Shown one piece after another: positions 46,587 to 54,497 of a stretch of 64,000 bases of DNA (within the stretch, counting starts at the first letter, position 1; each line of letters begins with the position of its first letter). The stretch covers positions 1-64,000 of the forward strand of contig JAFIGE010000001.1 of NCBI GenBank assembly GCA_020831585.1. The letters are read 5' to 3'. The notes below the pieces were generated by a model that was given only the letters and a program-made list of their open reading frames with translations, ran no database searches and was not told where the DNA came from. A program made the position numbers and the translations under genes. Source of the stretch: Opitutales bacterium. GTDB taxonomy: Bacteria > Verrucomicrobiota > Verrucomicrobiia > Opitutales > Oceanipulchritudinaceae.

Positions 46587-47033
46587 TCAAAAGAAACCGC
46601 CCTTCTTCTCGATGGCCGCGCGGAGTTCAATCTGAAAATCCGCCACGTCCTCCTGCGTCGGTTGATAACCGGACTTTTTCGGATTCAGGGCCAGGCGCCC
46701 CGCTTGGTCCAAAAACCAAACGGCTCCCTGACCGTCGCTGAAAGTGACGGTGCCGCTGACGAGCGCACCGGGCCGGGTAATCGCGTCAATGGCCACCTTC
46801 ACTCCGCCGACCGGTTCCGGTTCCTCAACCAGATCAGCAGCGGGCGGGGCCTCCTTAACGGGCACGGGATCGCGGCGGATCTCCAGGCCGAGATCATCGA
46901 TTAAAAAGCGGACGTCCATGTAGGTCGCGCGGATGGCATAATCGGCCTCCAGGCGGCGCTGCACGTCGGCCAATGAAGCCCCCTCGCCCACCCATGCGGC
47001 GACGGCGGTCTGTTGTTCCGTTGTCAATTTCAT
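46587..47033 (-). CDS. Hypothetical protein, 148 aa
   Basis: I do not recognise this protein. The N-terminal 70 residues look helical (TEQQTAVAAWVGEGASLADV, RRLEADYAIRATYMDVRFLI) and could form a helix-turn-helix or ubiquitin-associated-like domain. A short acidic linker (VEEPEPVGG) leads to a beta-rich C-terminal half with VSGTVTFSDGQGAVWFLDQ and LALNPKKSGYQPTQED. Start MKLTTEQQ at 47033 is chosen because the preceding codons are low-complexity and overlap the next gene. A small membrane protein gene lies just upstream on the same strand. Confidence 0.7.
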   Translation of the reverse strand: MKLTTEQQTAVAAWVGEGASLADVQRRLEADYAIRATYMDVRFLIDDLGLEIRRDPVPVKEAPPAADLVEEPEPVGGVKVAIDAITRPGALVSGTVTFSDGQGAVWFLDQAGRLALNPKKSGYQPTQEDVADFQIELRAAIEKKGGFF

Positions 47034-47091
47034 CTTTGGCGTAAGTTTTTTTGTCTCCGCTCCATCAACTGCCCTGCGGCAGATTTCCTGC

Positions 47092-47307
47092 TCACCACCA
47101 GCGGCCGGGTGGGCGGTTCTTGTCGAACTGAAAGACAATCCCGGTGACAAACAAAAAGGCCCAGATAATAAAGAAATAAATCTGCCCGAAGGTCACGCCG
47201 AGCACAAAAAGGACAAGGGAGAGCACGATCAGAAACACGCCAGCCTGATATTTTTGCAGCTCACGGCGCTTCGGTTCGGGCTCGGGAGGAGGTTGCGGAG
47301 GAATCAT
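47092..47307 (-). CDS. Small membrane protein, 71 aa
   Basis: A short protein with a proline/glutamate-rich N-terminus (MIPPQPPPEPEPKRRELQKY) and two hydrophobic segments (VFLIVLSLVLFVLGVTF, then FFIIWAFLFVTGIVFQF), ending in a basic tail. No family recognised. It stands 58 nt upstream of the 148-aa gene on the same strand and divergent from rph, whose start is 84 nt away. Confidence 0.7.
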   Translation of the reverse strand: MIPPQPPPEPEPKRRELQKYQAGVFLIVLSLVLFVLGVTFGQIYFFIIWAFLFVTGIVFQFDKNRPPGRWW

Positions 47308-47390
47308 GATTCAAGTCCGCCAAAACCCGCTCAAGACGACAACGTTTTTCGCGCGTGCATTTTTCCCCGGGCATCTCTTGACTGCCCTGT

Positions 47391-48122
47391 ATGGAAAACT
47401 CCACTCGTTCCGACGGCCGCGCGGCGGATGCTCTGCGCCCGGTCAGCCTACAACCCGGAATCGCCCCCAACGCGAGCGGTTCGGTCCTCATTCGCTTTGG
47501 CCACACGCAGGTGATCTGCGCCGCCACGCTGGAAAACAACGTGCCCCGCTGGATGCGCGAGCAAAAGGTGGAGGGCGGCTGGATGACGGCCGAATACAGC
47601 ATGCTCCCCTACTCCACCCACGATCGCAAACCGCGCGACATCTCAAAAGGTCGCCTGGATGGCCGCACCGTGGAGATCCAGCGCCTGATCGGTCGCAGCC
47701 TCCGGGCCGTTGCGGATCTATCCAAACTTCCGGGAATGACCCTCTGCATCGACTGTGATGTGCTTCAGGCCGACGGCGGCACCCGCACAGCCTCCATCAC
47801 CGGTGCCTACGTCGCGGCTGAACTGGCCCTGCGCCGAGCCATCGCCGAGGGCAAGCTGAAGGAGAGCCCCCTTCGTCAAGCCGTCGCCGCTGTCAGCGTG
47901 GGCCTCCTCGGCGACACACCGCTCCTCGACTTGTGTTATACCGAAGATCGCGATGCGCGCGTCGATGCCAACATCGTCATGACGGGCGACGGGCGATTCG
48001 TGGAGGTCCAGGCTTCAGGCGAGGAGTCAACGTTTTCCCCTTCGGAAATGGCCGCTCTCACCGCGCTTGCGGAAAAGGGTCTCGTCGAACTCTTTGCGGC
48101 CCAACAGGCGGCCTTGGCGTAA
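47391..48122 (+). CDS. rph: Ribonuclease PH
   Basis: A phosphorolytic 3'-5' exoribonuclease that trims tRNA 3' ends, 243 residues as usual. Family stretches include RSDGRAADALRPV, GSVLIRFGHTQVICAAT, RGR-equivalent KGRLDGRTVEIQRLIGRSLR, the active-site IDCDVLQADGGTRTASITGA and VDANIVMTGDGRFVEVQASGE. It is followed by the SRP RNA gene 76 nt downstream on the same strand. Confidence 0.97.
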   Translation: MENSTRSDGRAADALRPVSLQPGIAPNASGSVLIRFGHTQVICAATLENNVPRWMREQKVEGGWMTAEYSMLPYSTHDRKPRDISKGRLDGRTVEIQRLIGRSLRAVADLSKLPGMTLCIDCDVLQADGGTRTASITGAYVAAELALRRAIAEGKLKESPLRQAVAAVSVGLLGDTPLLDLCYTEDRDARVDANIVMTGDGRFVEVQASGEESTFSPSEMAALTALAEKGLVELFAAQQAALA

Positions 48123-48198
48123 TTGCCGGTCGTCAACCGGGCAAATTTTTTAGAAAAGGGTTGCCCTGCACGAGGAAGTGGTCTGCCCTCTGAACCTT

Positions 48199-48296
48199 GG
48201 GCCGGGTCCTATGCAACGAAGGACCGGTGAACCCCGCCAGGGCCGGAAGGCAGCAACGGTAGCCAGGATCCTCGTGTGCCGTAGGGTGCCTGGCCC
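48199..48296 (+). ncRNA. ffs: Signal recognition particle RNA (4.5S, small bacterial type)
   Basis: The conserved SRP domain IV is clear: GCCAGGGCCGGAAGGCAGCA contains the GGAA tetraloop with its flanking asymmetric loop, and the 3' side carries GTGCCGTAGGGTGCCTGG. The terminal arms pair as GGGCC at the 5' end with GGCCC at the 3' end, giving about 98 nt, the length of small eubacterial 4.5S RNA. A run of nine T residues follows immediately, so the terminal stem with the T-run doubles as terminator. The RNA binds Ffh and targets nascent membrane proteins. The exact 5' end is inferred from pairing. Confidence 0.9.
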
Positions 48297-48345
48297 TTTT
48301 TTTGTACGAGTGCGGCGAAGCGCGAGATCCCATCCGCGACCACTC

Positions 48346-49101
48346 TCAACCCCTGACCGCATTCAGAGAGCTTAGACCGGCAGCGGCTTCGGGATCAACC
48401 AGCCAAGTGACGCGCTCGCGGAAGGCTTGGAGGATCTGCACGGGGTAGTGGCCTTCCGGGCCTTCCATGACTTGCTTCAGGACCTTGGCTTTGGCCGCGC
48501 CGGTGACGATGACGGCGACTTTGCGGGAGCGTTCGAGGCCAGCGCGGGTAATGGTGAGGCGCCATCCCTTTTCCGGCACCTCCACACAAGTGAAGTTTTC
48601 CGCCAGATCCACTTCCAGCAACGGACTCCCCGGGAAAATCGAGGCCGTGTGCCCATCATCCCCCATGCCGAGAACGCAGAGGTCGAAGCAGGTTTCGCCG
48701 CCAAAGCGCTCCGTCCAGCGCCGGTTGAAGACGGTCGCGGCGGAGTGAGGGTCCACCTGCACCGGCCAAGGCAGCTTGTGGCCTTCCGCGATCTTCACGG
48801 GCGTGAGCAGCCGGCGGTCGGCTGTGCCGAAGTTGCTCTCGTCGCTTGCGAGGGGGACCATGCGCTCGTCGCTCACCGTCCACACAGCGCGTTCGCGAAC
48901 ACCGGCGGGAAGGGCGTCCTCGCGCACCGTCCAATCATAAAAGGCTTTCGGTGTGGACCCCCCGGTCAAACCGATAGAGTAGGCGCGCCCGTCATTCCCC
49001 GCGTGGTCCATGAGATCCACGAGGCGCTGAAAGAGCACCTCGCGCGGTGCGCAAACGAGCCTGCCATTGCGTGTGGTGATAATCCGAATCTTTTCCTGCA
49101 T
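48346..49101 (-). CDS. pgl: 6-phosphogluconolactonase
   Basis: Hydrolyses 6-phosphogluconolactone in the oxidative pentose phosphate pathway. The 251-residue protein has the sugar-isomerase-type phosphate-binding segment IGLTGGSTPKAFYDW, VWTVSDERMVPLASDESNFG and the catalytic LGMGDDGHTASIFPG block of DevB/Pgl proteins. It is the last gene of the zwf-opcA-pgl unit, starting 25 nt after opcA. The downstream neighbour is the convergent SRP RNA. Confidence 0.95.
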   Translation of the reverse strand: MQEKIRIITTRNGRLVCAPREVLFQRLVDLMDHAGNDGRAYSIGLTGGSTPKAFYDWTVREDALPAGVRERAVWTVSDERMVPLASDESNFGTADRRLLTPVKIAEGHKLPWPVQVDPHSAATVFNRRWTERFGGETCFDLCVLGMGDDGHTASIFPGSPLLEVDLAENFTCVEVPEKGWRLTITRAGLERSRKVAVIVTGAAKAKVLKQVMEGPEGHYPVQILQAFRERVTWLVDPEAAAGLSSLNAVRG

Positions 49102-49126
49102 AAATCTGTATGGGGTCTGTGCGGAA

Positions 49127-50143
49127 TCAGCCGAAGAAGAGGCCCTCGGCGAGAACGCCCGCCTCCGGCAAGGGTTCCACGTGCAAAGGTTGGTCCGTCA
49201 CGCCATGGCCGAAATTGCAGGTTACCCGGCCAGTCCCCGCACGCGCGTGATACTCCCAGGAGAAATGCTTCTTCTGGCTGAGAAAACTCCATTCCACCTC
49301 CAGAGTGAAACGGCCGTCCTCACCGGCGGGTTCGGCCCCGTAGATGATCGTCGCCGCTGCGCCCGCCTTGCCCGCTGGAACACATCGCTCCAAGGCTCCC
49401 CTTATCCAGGCGAGGAGGTTGCGCCCCTCGCCTGCATGGCCGTCGGCGTAACGCACTGAAACGCGCTCCAGCCCGCCCACCAAGCGGTCCGGCGGAACGG
49501 CTCCGAGGAACTGCCCGAGGTGCTGCCGCACGGGGAGCAACCGCGCCCAGGCCAGATCGTGCACGCGCTCGGGCTCCGGCCAATCGACTTCCGAGGCGAG
49601 GGCGGGGTCGACATCGCTGTCGAAGAGAACCCGGCGGCACCTTGTGAGAAAGGGCAGATAGCAGTCCCCCACCCGCTCGGGGGGCACGCGGTTGAGCCAA
49701 TGATAAACGGGCAAATCGGCTTCCAGCCAGAGGGACACCTGGCTCTCCAGGAAGCGGGCGTCGTCTACGCTATAGCCGAGAACCAGCGCCTCGCAGCAGC
49801 AGAAATCATGGAGGCTCTTGCCCACATAACACTGGCTGAAGAGCTTGCCTTCGAGCCGCTCGTCCTTGCGCGTGGCGGGGCCCTCCGGACAAAGGACAAT
49901 GATGCGGCAGGGATATCGCTGGGCGAAAGCGATGGCGGAGTCAAAGCGCGCACGCGCCTCCGCCGCAGAAGTCTCCAGACCGAAATGCAGAATGAGGTTC
50001 ATCTGCGAGGCGCGGAAGGAAGACACGGGGTGCGCGCCCTCTTTGGGGTCGCCGTCCCACATGTGCCGTAGCATGCGCGTGACCTCGTCCACGGGCATGC
50101 GCAATCCCGGCAGGGCGTCGAGGAGCGGATTCGGCACGCTCAT
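49127..50143 (-). CDS. opcA: OpcA-like glucose-6-phosphate dehydrogenase assembly protein
   Basis: A 338-residue protein resembling OpcA, a factor that activates or assembles glucose-6-phosphate dehydrogenase in cyanobacteria and actinobacteria. It contains the helical N-terminal MRMPVDEVTRMLRHMWDG-like region, TSAAEARARFDSAIAFAQRY, CPEGPATRKDERLEGKLFSQ and the lipid-free C-terminal half with VPPERVGDCYLPFL. The ATG at 50143 overlaps the zwf stop (ATGA), and the operon order zwf-opcA-pgl supports the name. The 38 upstream open codons lie in zwf. Confidence 0.88.
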   Translation of the reverse strand: MSVPNPLLDALPGLRMPVDEVTRMLRHMWDGDPKEGAHPVSSFRASQMNLILHFGLETSAAEARARFDSAIAFAQRYPCRIIVLCPEGPATRKDERLEGKLFSQCYVGKSLHDFCCCEALVLGYSVDDARFLESQVSLWLEADLPVYHWLNRVPPERVGDCYLPFLTRCRRVLFDSDVDPALASEVDWPEPERVHDLAWARLLPVRQHLGQFLGAVPPDRLVGGLERVSVRYADGHAGEGRNLLAWIRGALERCVPAGKAGAAATIIYGAEPAGEDGRFTLEVEWSFLSQKKHFSWEYHARAGTGRVTCNFGHGVTDQPLHVEPLPEAGVLAEGLFFG

Positions 50144-51690
50144 ACGCCCGGCCGCCTCCAAACGTGGTTGCGTTGCCAAAGCAGGCGCTCGGCCTCGAGT
50201 GGACCCCACGAGCCGGCGGCATAGTCCACCAGCCCGCGCTCCCCGCACTCGCGCCAATCTTCGAGGATCGGCGTGATGAGCTTCCAGGAAGCCTCCGTCT
50301 CATCCCCCCGGATGAAAAGCGTGCTGTCGCCCACCATGGCATCAAGGATGAGGCGTTCGTAGGCTTCCGGGGTGTTCGAGCCAAATGTCGTGGCGTAGCG
50401 GAAGTGCATCTTCACGGGTTGCGTGCGCGTCTCCAGGCCGGGGATCTTGGAGTTGGCGAGCAAGGTCATGCCTTCGTCGGGCTGCACTTGAATGACGAGG
50501 GTGTTGGGAGCGAGGTCGAACTGCTTGCTGTTGGAAAAAAGATTGCCGGGCGGTTGCTTGAATTGGATGGCGATCTCGGAAACCCGGCGGGCCATGCGCT
50601 TGCCCGAACGCAGGTAGAACGGCACGCCCTGCCAGCGCCAGTTGTTGATCTCGAGGCGCATGGCCGCGTAGGTCTCGGTCGCAGAGTCGGCGGGAATGTT
50701 TTCCTCCTGCATGTAGCCCGGCACACGGCGGCCCTTCACGAGGCCCTCGGCATAGCGCGCGCGCACCACGTCGCCGCTCTCATCGGCGGAGAGGTTCAGC
50801 GGGCGCACGCCCTTGAGGACTTTCACCTTCTCGTCGCGGATGGATTCGGGCGAGAGCGATACGGGCGGCTCCATGGCAATGAGCGAAAGCAATTGCATGG
50901 TGTGGTTTTGGATCATGTCGCGGAGCGCGCCGCTCTGATCGTAATACCCCCCGCGGCTGCCCACGCCCACCTCTTCGGCCACCGTTATCTGAACACAATC
51001 GACATACTGGCGGTTCCAAACGGGCTCGAAAATAGCATTGGCAAAGCGTGCCACGAGAAGATTTTGCACCGTCTCTTTGCCGAGGTAATGATCGATCCGG
51101 TAAACTTGATCTTCGCGGAAATTGCGCGCAATCACCCGGTTGAGACGGCGGGCGGAGTCGAGATCCTTACCAAAGGGCTTCTCGATAATAACTTTGGCCC
51201 CACCCTTCCCGCCCACGGTGTGAGCCGCCAACCCGCTTGATCCGAGATTCTCGATGATCGTCTCGAAGACGTTGGGCGGTGTGGAAATGTAGAAAACCAA
51301 CTGCATTTCGCGGTCGGCCTCCTTTTGTAACCCGGCGATAAGCTTGGCCAGCTCCGCAAACGCCTTGGGGTCATCATAGGAGCCGGCGTGGTAGCAAAAG
51401 CGTTTTTCCAAATTGCGCCAAAGCTGCTCATCAAGGGGACGCCGCGAGAACTCCTCCAGCGCCTCGCGCGCGCTCTTGCGGAATTCCCCGTTTTCCACAG
51501 GCTTGCGCCCGAAACCGACGAGGCGGAACTCGGTCGGCAGGAGATTGTCCAGTCCGAGATTGAAGACGGCGGGAATGAGCTTGCGCGCGGTAAGATCGCC
51601 GGAAGCGCCAAAGATAACGAGAATCGTGGCAGGCGAACCGCGGTGTTTGCTGAGGCCCTCCAGAAAAGGGTGACGAGTGGTTTCAGACAT
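50140..51690 (-). CDS. zwf: Glucose-6-phosphate 1-dehydrogenase
   Basis: Zwf oxidises glucose 6-phosphate with NAD(P) as first enzyme of the oxidative pentose phosphate pathway. The protein has 516 residues. The nucleotide-binding ILVIFGASGDLTARKL, the EKPFGKDLDSA block and the active-site RIDHYLGKETVQN are all present. The N-terminus is MSETTRHPFLEGLSKH. It leads the operon with opcA and pgl. A weak promoter-like pair lies in the 113 bp between it and infA, but I would not assign it. Confidence 0.97.
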   Translation of the reverse strand: MSETTRHPFLEGLSKHRGSPATILVIFGASGDLTARKLIPAVFNLGLDNLLPTEFRLVGFGRKPVENGEFRKSAREALEEFSRRPLDEQLWRNLEKRFCYHAGSYDDPKAFAELAKLIAGLQKEADREMQLVFYISTPPNVFETIIENLGSSGLAAHTVGGKGGAKVIIEKPFGKDLDSARRLNRVIARNFREDQVYRIDHYLGKETVQNLLVARFANAIFEPVWNRQYVDCVQITVAEEVGVGSRGGYYDQSGALRDMIQNHTMQLLSLIAMEPPVSLSPESIRDEKVKVLKGVRPLNLSADESGDVVRARYAEGLVKGRRVPGYMQEENIPADSATETYAAMRLEINNWRWQGVPFYLRSGKRMARRVSEIAIQFKQPPGNLFSNSKQFDLAPNTLVIQVQPDEGMTLLANSKIPGLETRTQPVKMHFRYATTFGSNTPEAYERLILDAMVGDSTLFIRGDETEASWKLITPILEDWRECGERGLVDYAAGSWGPLEAERLLWQRNHVWRRPGV

Positions 51691-51803
51691 TGGGCAAAAC
51701 GGAGTTGATCAAAGACAAAGAAAAATCCAGCCCGACCTCTGCCCGCGCAACCCCTTTTATCAAAGAATTGCCTTTAGAGCGTTCCCAACGCCCGTCAAAG
51801 ATC

Positions 51804-52076
51804 TTACTTGCGCCGCGGGCCGAAGCTGCGGATGGGGGCGTTGCGGTTGACCGTGGCGTTGCGCAAGCGATAGACGATGCGGGCCTTTTCCAGATCCCGC
51901 GGACTCATTTCCATCTTCACAAGATCCCCCACGGTGATCTTGATAAAGTGCTTCCGGAGCTTGCCGGAGATGTGCGCCAGGACTTGGTGGCCGTTTGAGA
52001 GCTCCACACGGAACATCGTTCCCGGGAGAACAGCGACGATCTTACCTTCTACTTCAACAGTTCCAAGTTCAGCCAT
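51804..52076 (-). CDS. infA: Translation initiation factor IF-1
   Basis: A single S1/OB-fold protein that binds the ribosomal A site during initiation. The 90-residue product has [39 protein letters not shown] and [20 protein letters not shown], with a basic tail (IRSFGPRRK) longer than in the 72-residue enterobacterial form. It stands alone, not in a ribosomal-protein operon, in front of an AT-richer leader of roughly 60-70 nt. Confidence 0.95.
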   Translation of the reverse strand: MAELGTVEVEGKIVAVLPGTMFRVELSNGHQVLAHISGKLRKHFIKITVGDLVKMEMSPRDLEKARIVYRLRNATVNRNAPIRSFGPRRK

Positions 52077-52140
52077 AAATAATGAGAAATGAGTCTAGCG
52101 CGCGATGCATTCGTTTGTGAGCAAGCGGAAAAAGCCTTCG

Positions 52141-52169
52141 AAGATTCTTTGAAGAAGCATCGAAGTCAA
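52141..52169 (-). promoter_or_regulatory. infA: Possible infA promoter
   Basis: On the minus strand TTGACT (52169-52164) is followed after 17 bases by AATCTT (52146-52141), about 65 nt upstream of the infA ATG. The -10 is weak; the location is reasonable. Confidence 0.3.
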
Positions 52170-52405
52170 GCGACAAGCGTGAGTTAACCTTTTCGAGGGT
52201 GTAATCACAAAGTTTGTCAGACGCTCCGCACCCCTTGAGTTGAAACAGAAGCTCAAACCGCTCGTGGAGGAAGGGGGGCCGACTTCGCGACGGTCGCGAC
52301 CGTGGTGAAACACCACTGAAAAAATGTGACAACCTTTGTGATCACATACCTTTGCGCCGGGCGTGATTAAAAGTGCAGGGTCTGCATCGGCGGCTTTTAA
52401 GCGTC
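52170..52405. other. AT-richer intergenic stretch without a gene
   Basis: No coding frame is supported here. It contains TGACAACCTTTGTG (52327-52340), also found at 9547-9560, and the 10-bp palindrome TGTGATCACA (52337-52346). It passes into a REP pair at 52406. Confidence 0.55.
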
Positions 52406-52481
52406 GGTCCCGCATTTATGCGGTCCCCGCTGGTGGGCCCGAACGATGGGCAGCGGGACCGGCTAAAGCCAGAACTCCAAC
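52406..52481. repeat. Inverted REP pair
   Basis: The reverse REP (stem CCGCA-TAAA-TGCGG) is followed after about 28 nt by a forward REP (GGGACCGGCTAAAGCC then AGAACTCCAAC). Both match the repeat at 1-473 apart from stem changes that mostly keep pairing. The pair sits between infA and the end of the glycan-active gene at 52501. Confidence 0.75.
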
Positions 52482-52500
52482 ACAATCCCCGCCCATCAGC

Positions 52501-54165
52501 TCAACGGAAGCGCAAGGTCAGCCGGTGCGTGAATGGCGTGCGGAGGGCGATAACGAAACGCCCGCCATCCGGCGGCGGAGCAAGCGCATCCCGCATAGGG
52601 TGCATCCGGTGCGCCACGCAACCAGAGCCACACTCCAAGCGCCAGCCCTCGCCGGACCAGGCTACGGAAGCGCCATCGCCGAAAAACCTGACCTCGCCCG
52701 GCGCGACTCGCGACGCCGCCCCCCCGATCTCGAAAAACATCCCGGCCGGAACATCAACAACCCACTGCGCATAGACACCCGGTGCCTCATACTCGGAAGC
52801 CCAGCAAAGTTCCGACCCGGTTCGAGTCCATTTCCAGGAAAGTACAGAAGCGGCAGGGGCAAACGCGCGCAAGGGGCGATCACTCCGCCGGGCTTCATAA
52901 TTTTCCGCCTCCACGCGTATGCCGAGCGGCATTTCGTACCCCGGACGAAAAGCAACGCCACGGGCCTCATGGCGCAGCGCCCACGCAGTCCCGCTACGCT
53001 CCAAGAACCGGTCCCCTCTAAAGGCCCCGGTCCCCATGTAAGCGTGAGCCAGCGCCATGCGAAACTCCTCCCCGACGGGTGAGCGCAACACGAGCGGATA
53101 CGCGTGGCCCGCCATCGCGCGGAAGCTCCACCCCGCGCATCGCGCGCGCCACACGGATTTTGACCGCACAAACCACTCGCCGTCGACCGCGCCCGCCAAA
53201 GCAGGGCATTCGACCGGCGCACTGCAGCGCACCTCCCATGCGAGCCAGAGCGCGGCGGAAACCGAGAGTTCTGGGGCGGCCTCCCAAATGGTCGCAAAAA
53301 GCGTTTTCAGGGCGTCGCTTTCAACCGGTTCGCCCCCGGCCCTGTGCGCCCGCAAAAGGACATCGAGCAGACAATCGGGAACCACCGCCGCGTTCGCATC
53401 CTGCCGGGTTGATAGAACGGTATCGACTGTGCCGTCGCTGTTGAGCAGACGGTTGATCAACTCCAGATTCCGCCGAACATCGCCCAGCCCCTCGGCCCAA
53501 CCCGCCCAGCGATGAAGCAGTTGAAAGGCCCGGTTGGACACCGCATCATACACGCCCGCGCTCCGCTCCGGATAAAACCCCTCTGCATCGCCGTCCGGTC
53601 CTTCCGCCAGATAGAGGTCCAGCTCGCGACGCAGGGCGGCGTCGCCCGTTTCCCGAAAGCCCCACGCCAGCGCGGTCGCCATGACCCAGCGGTGATTGGG
53701 TGTGTGAAAACCGGCCCCGGGCAGCCCCTGCAACATCCGCCGGAGGAGTTTGTGCATCAGCCCGATTAGCTCTGCCCATGCCCCGGAAACCTCTCCGGAC
53801 CTCCCCACCCCATCAAGCAACCCGCACCACAGCTGCACAACAAAAGCCGTGTCCGGGCCGGAGTCCGGATTGCAATCCGGCGAACTGATGCGTCCGTTTT
53901 CGTTCAGCGCACTTTCTTCAAACCAGCGGAGGGCCGCACCTATGCGAGCACACCGCGCTTCGACAAAATCCTCGCGCACCACTCCCTCAAACACCAGCCC
54001 CGCCACGAGCAGCGCGGTTCCCACGTGGCCTGGAATCGGCACTCCATTGGCATCGAGAAATGCACCGTAGTTCTCATCCCCCTCCGCCAGACATTGCCCC
54101 TCACTGAGACGCTCCCAGCCTGCGCGCGCCCGCTCCCAAATCTCCTTTGATGCCAAAATCTGCAT
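52501..54165 (-). CDS. Predicted (alpha/alpha)-toroid glycan-active protein
   Basis: A 554-residue protein of uncertain function. Its N-terminal 330 residues are helix-rich with FHTPNHRWVMATALAWGF, EGFYPERSAGVYDAVSNRAF, RRNLELINRLLNSDG and TVLSTRQDAN. These resemble a family of uncharacterised proteins found near polysaccharide-degradation genes in Bacteroidetes and planctomycetes, probably an (alpha/alpha)6 toroid. The C-terminal part is beta-rich. No signal peptide is obvious, and no catalytic residue can be assigned. ATG 54165 is chosen (MQILASKEIWERARAG). The tRNA-Tyr gene lies just upstream. Confidence 0.7.
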   Translation of the reverse strand: MQILASKEIWERARAGWERLSEGQCLAEGDENYGAFLDANGVPIPGHVGTALLVAGLVFEGVVREDFVEARCARIGAALRWFEESALNENGRISSPDCNPDSGPDTAFVVQLWCGLLDGVGRSGEVSGAWAELIGLMHKLLRRMLQGLPGAGFHTPNHRWVMATALAWGFRETGDAALRRELDLYLAEGPDGDAEGFYPERSAGVYDAVSNRAFQLLHRWAGWAEGLGDVRRNLELINRLLNSDGTVDTVLSTRQDANAAVVPDCLLDVLLRAHRAGGEPVESDALKTLFATIWEAAPELSVSAALWLAWEVRCSAPVECPALAGAVDGEWFVRSKSVWRARCAGWSFRAMAGHAYPLVLRSPVGEEFRMALAHAYMGTGAFRGDRFLERSGTAWALRHEARGVAFRPGYEMPLGIRVEAENYEARRSDRPLRAFAPAASVLSWKWTRTGSELCWASEYEAPGVYAQWVVDVPAGMFFEIGGAASRVAPGEVRFFGDGASVAWSGEGWRLECGSGCVAHRMHPMRDALAPPPDGGRFVIALRTPFTHRLTLRFR

Positions 54166-54266
54166 CCTTCCCAAGTAACACACCCGAACAGACGGATTCC
54201 AGATGATTCGCGGGCCAGCGGATACCAACCCTCACCTCGCCAGGGGCCGCAACGCGGAGCATTCTC

Positions 54267-54294
54267 AAACAAAAGCCCCTGATAAACAGGGGCT
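54267..54294 (-). terminator. Terminator of tRNA-Tyr
   Basis: On the minus strand the arms AGCCCCTG and CAGGGGCT are separated by a five-base loop and followed by TTTTGTTTG. It lies 8 nt after the tRNA 3' end. Confidence 0.85.
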
Positions 54295-54298
54295 TCTG

Positions 54299-54389
<91 letters not shown>

Positions 54390-54497
54390 GTGACCAAAAC
54401 GAACTATCCAAGAAGCTTTCCCGCCGCTGCCAAGAAGAAAATTTTTCTTTTTCCCCTTGCCTTGTTGGGACTGAATCTCAGTTTCAACGCCGAATCT

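Noticed and set aside
52326-52346. CRP-like site TGTGA...TCACA upstream of the REP pair
   Set aside because: The two halves are separated by 11 bases in place of 6, and no gene is suitably placed.
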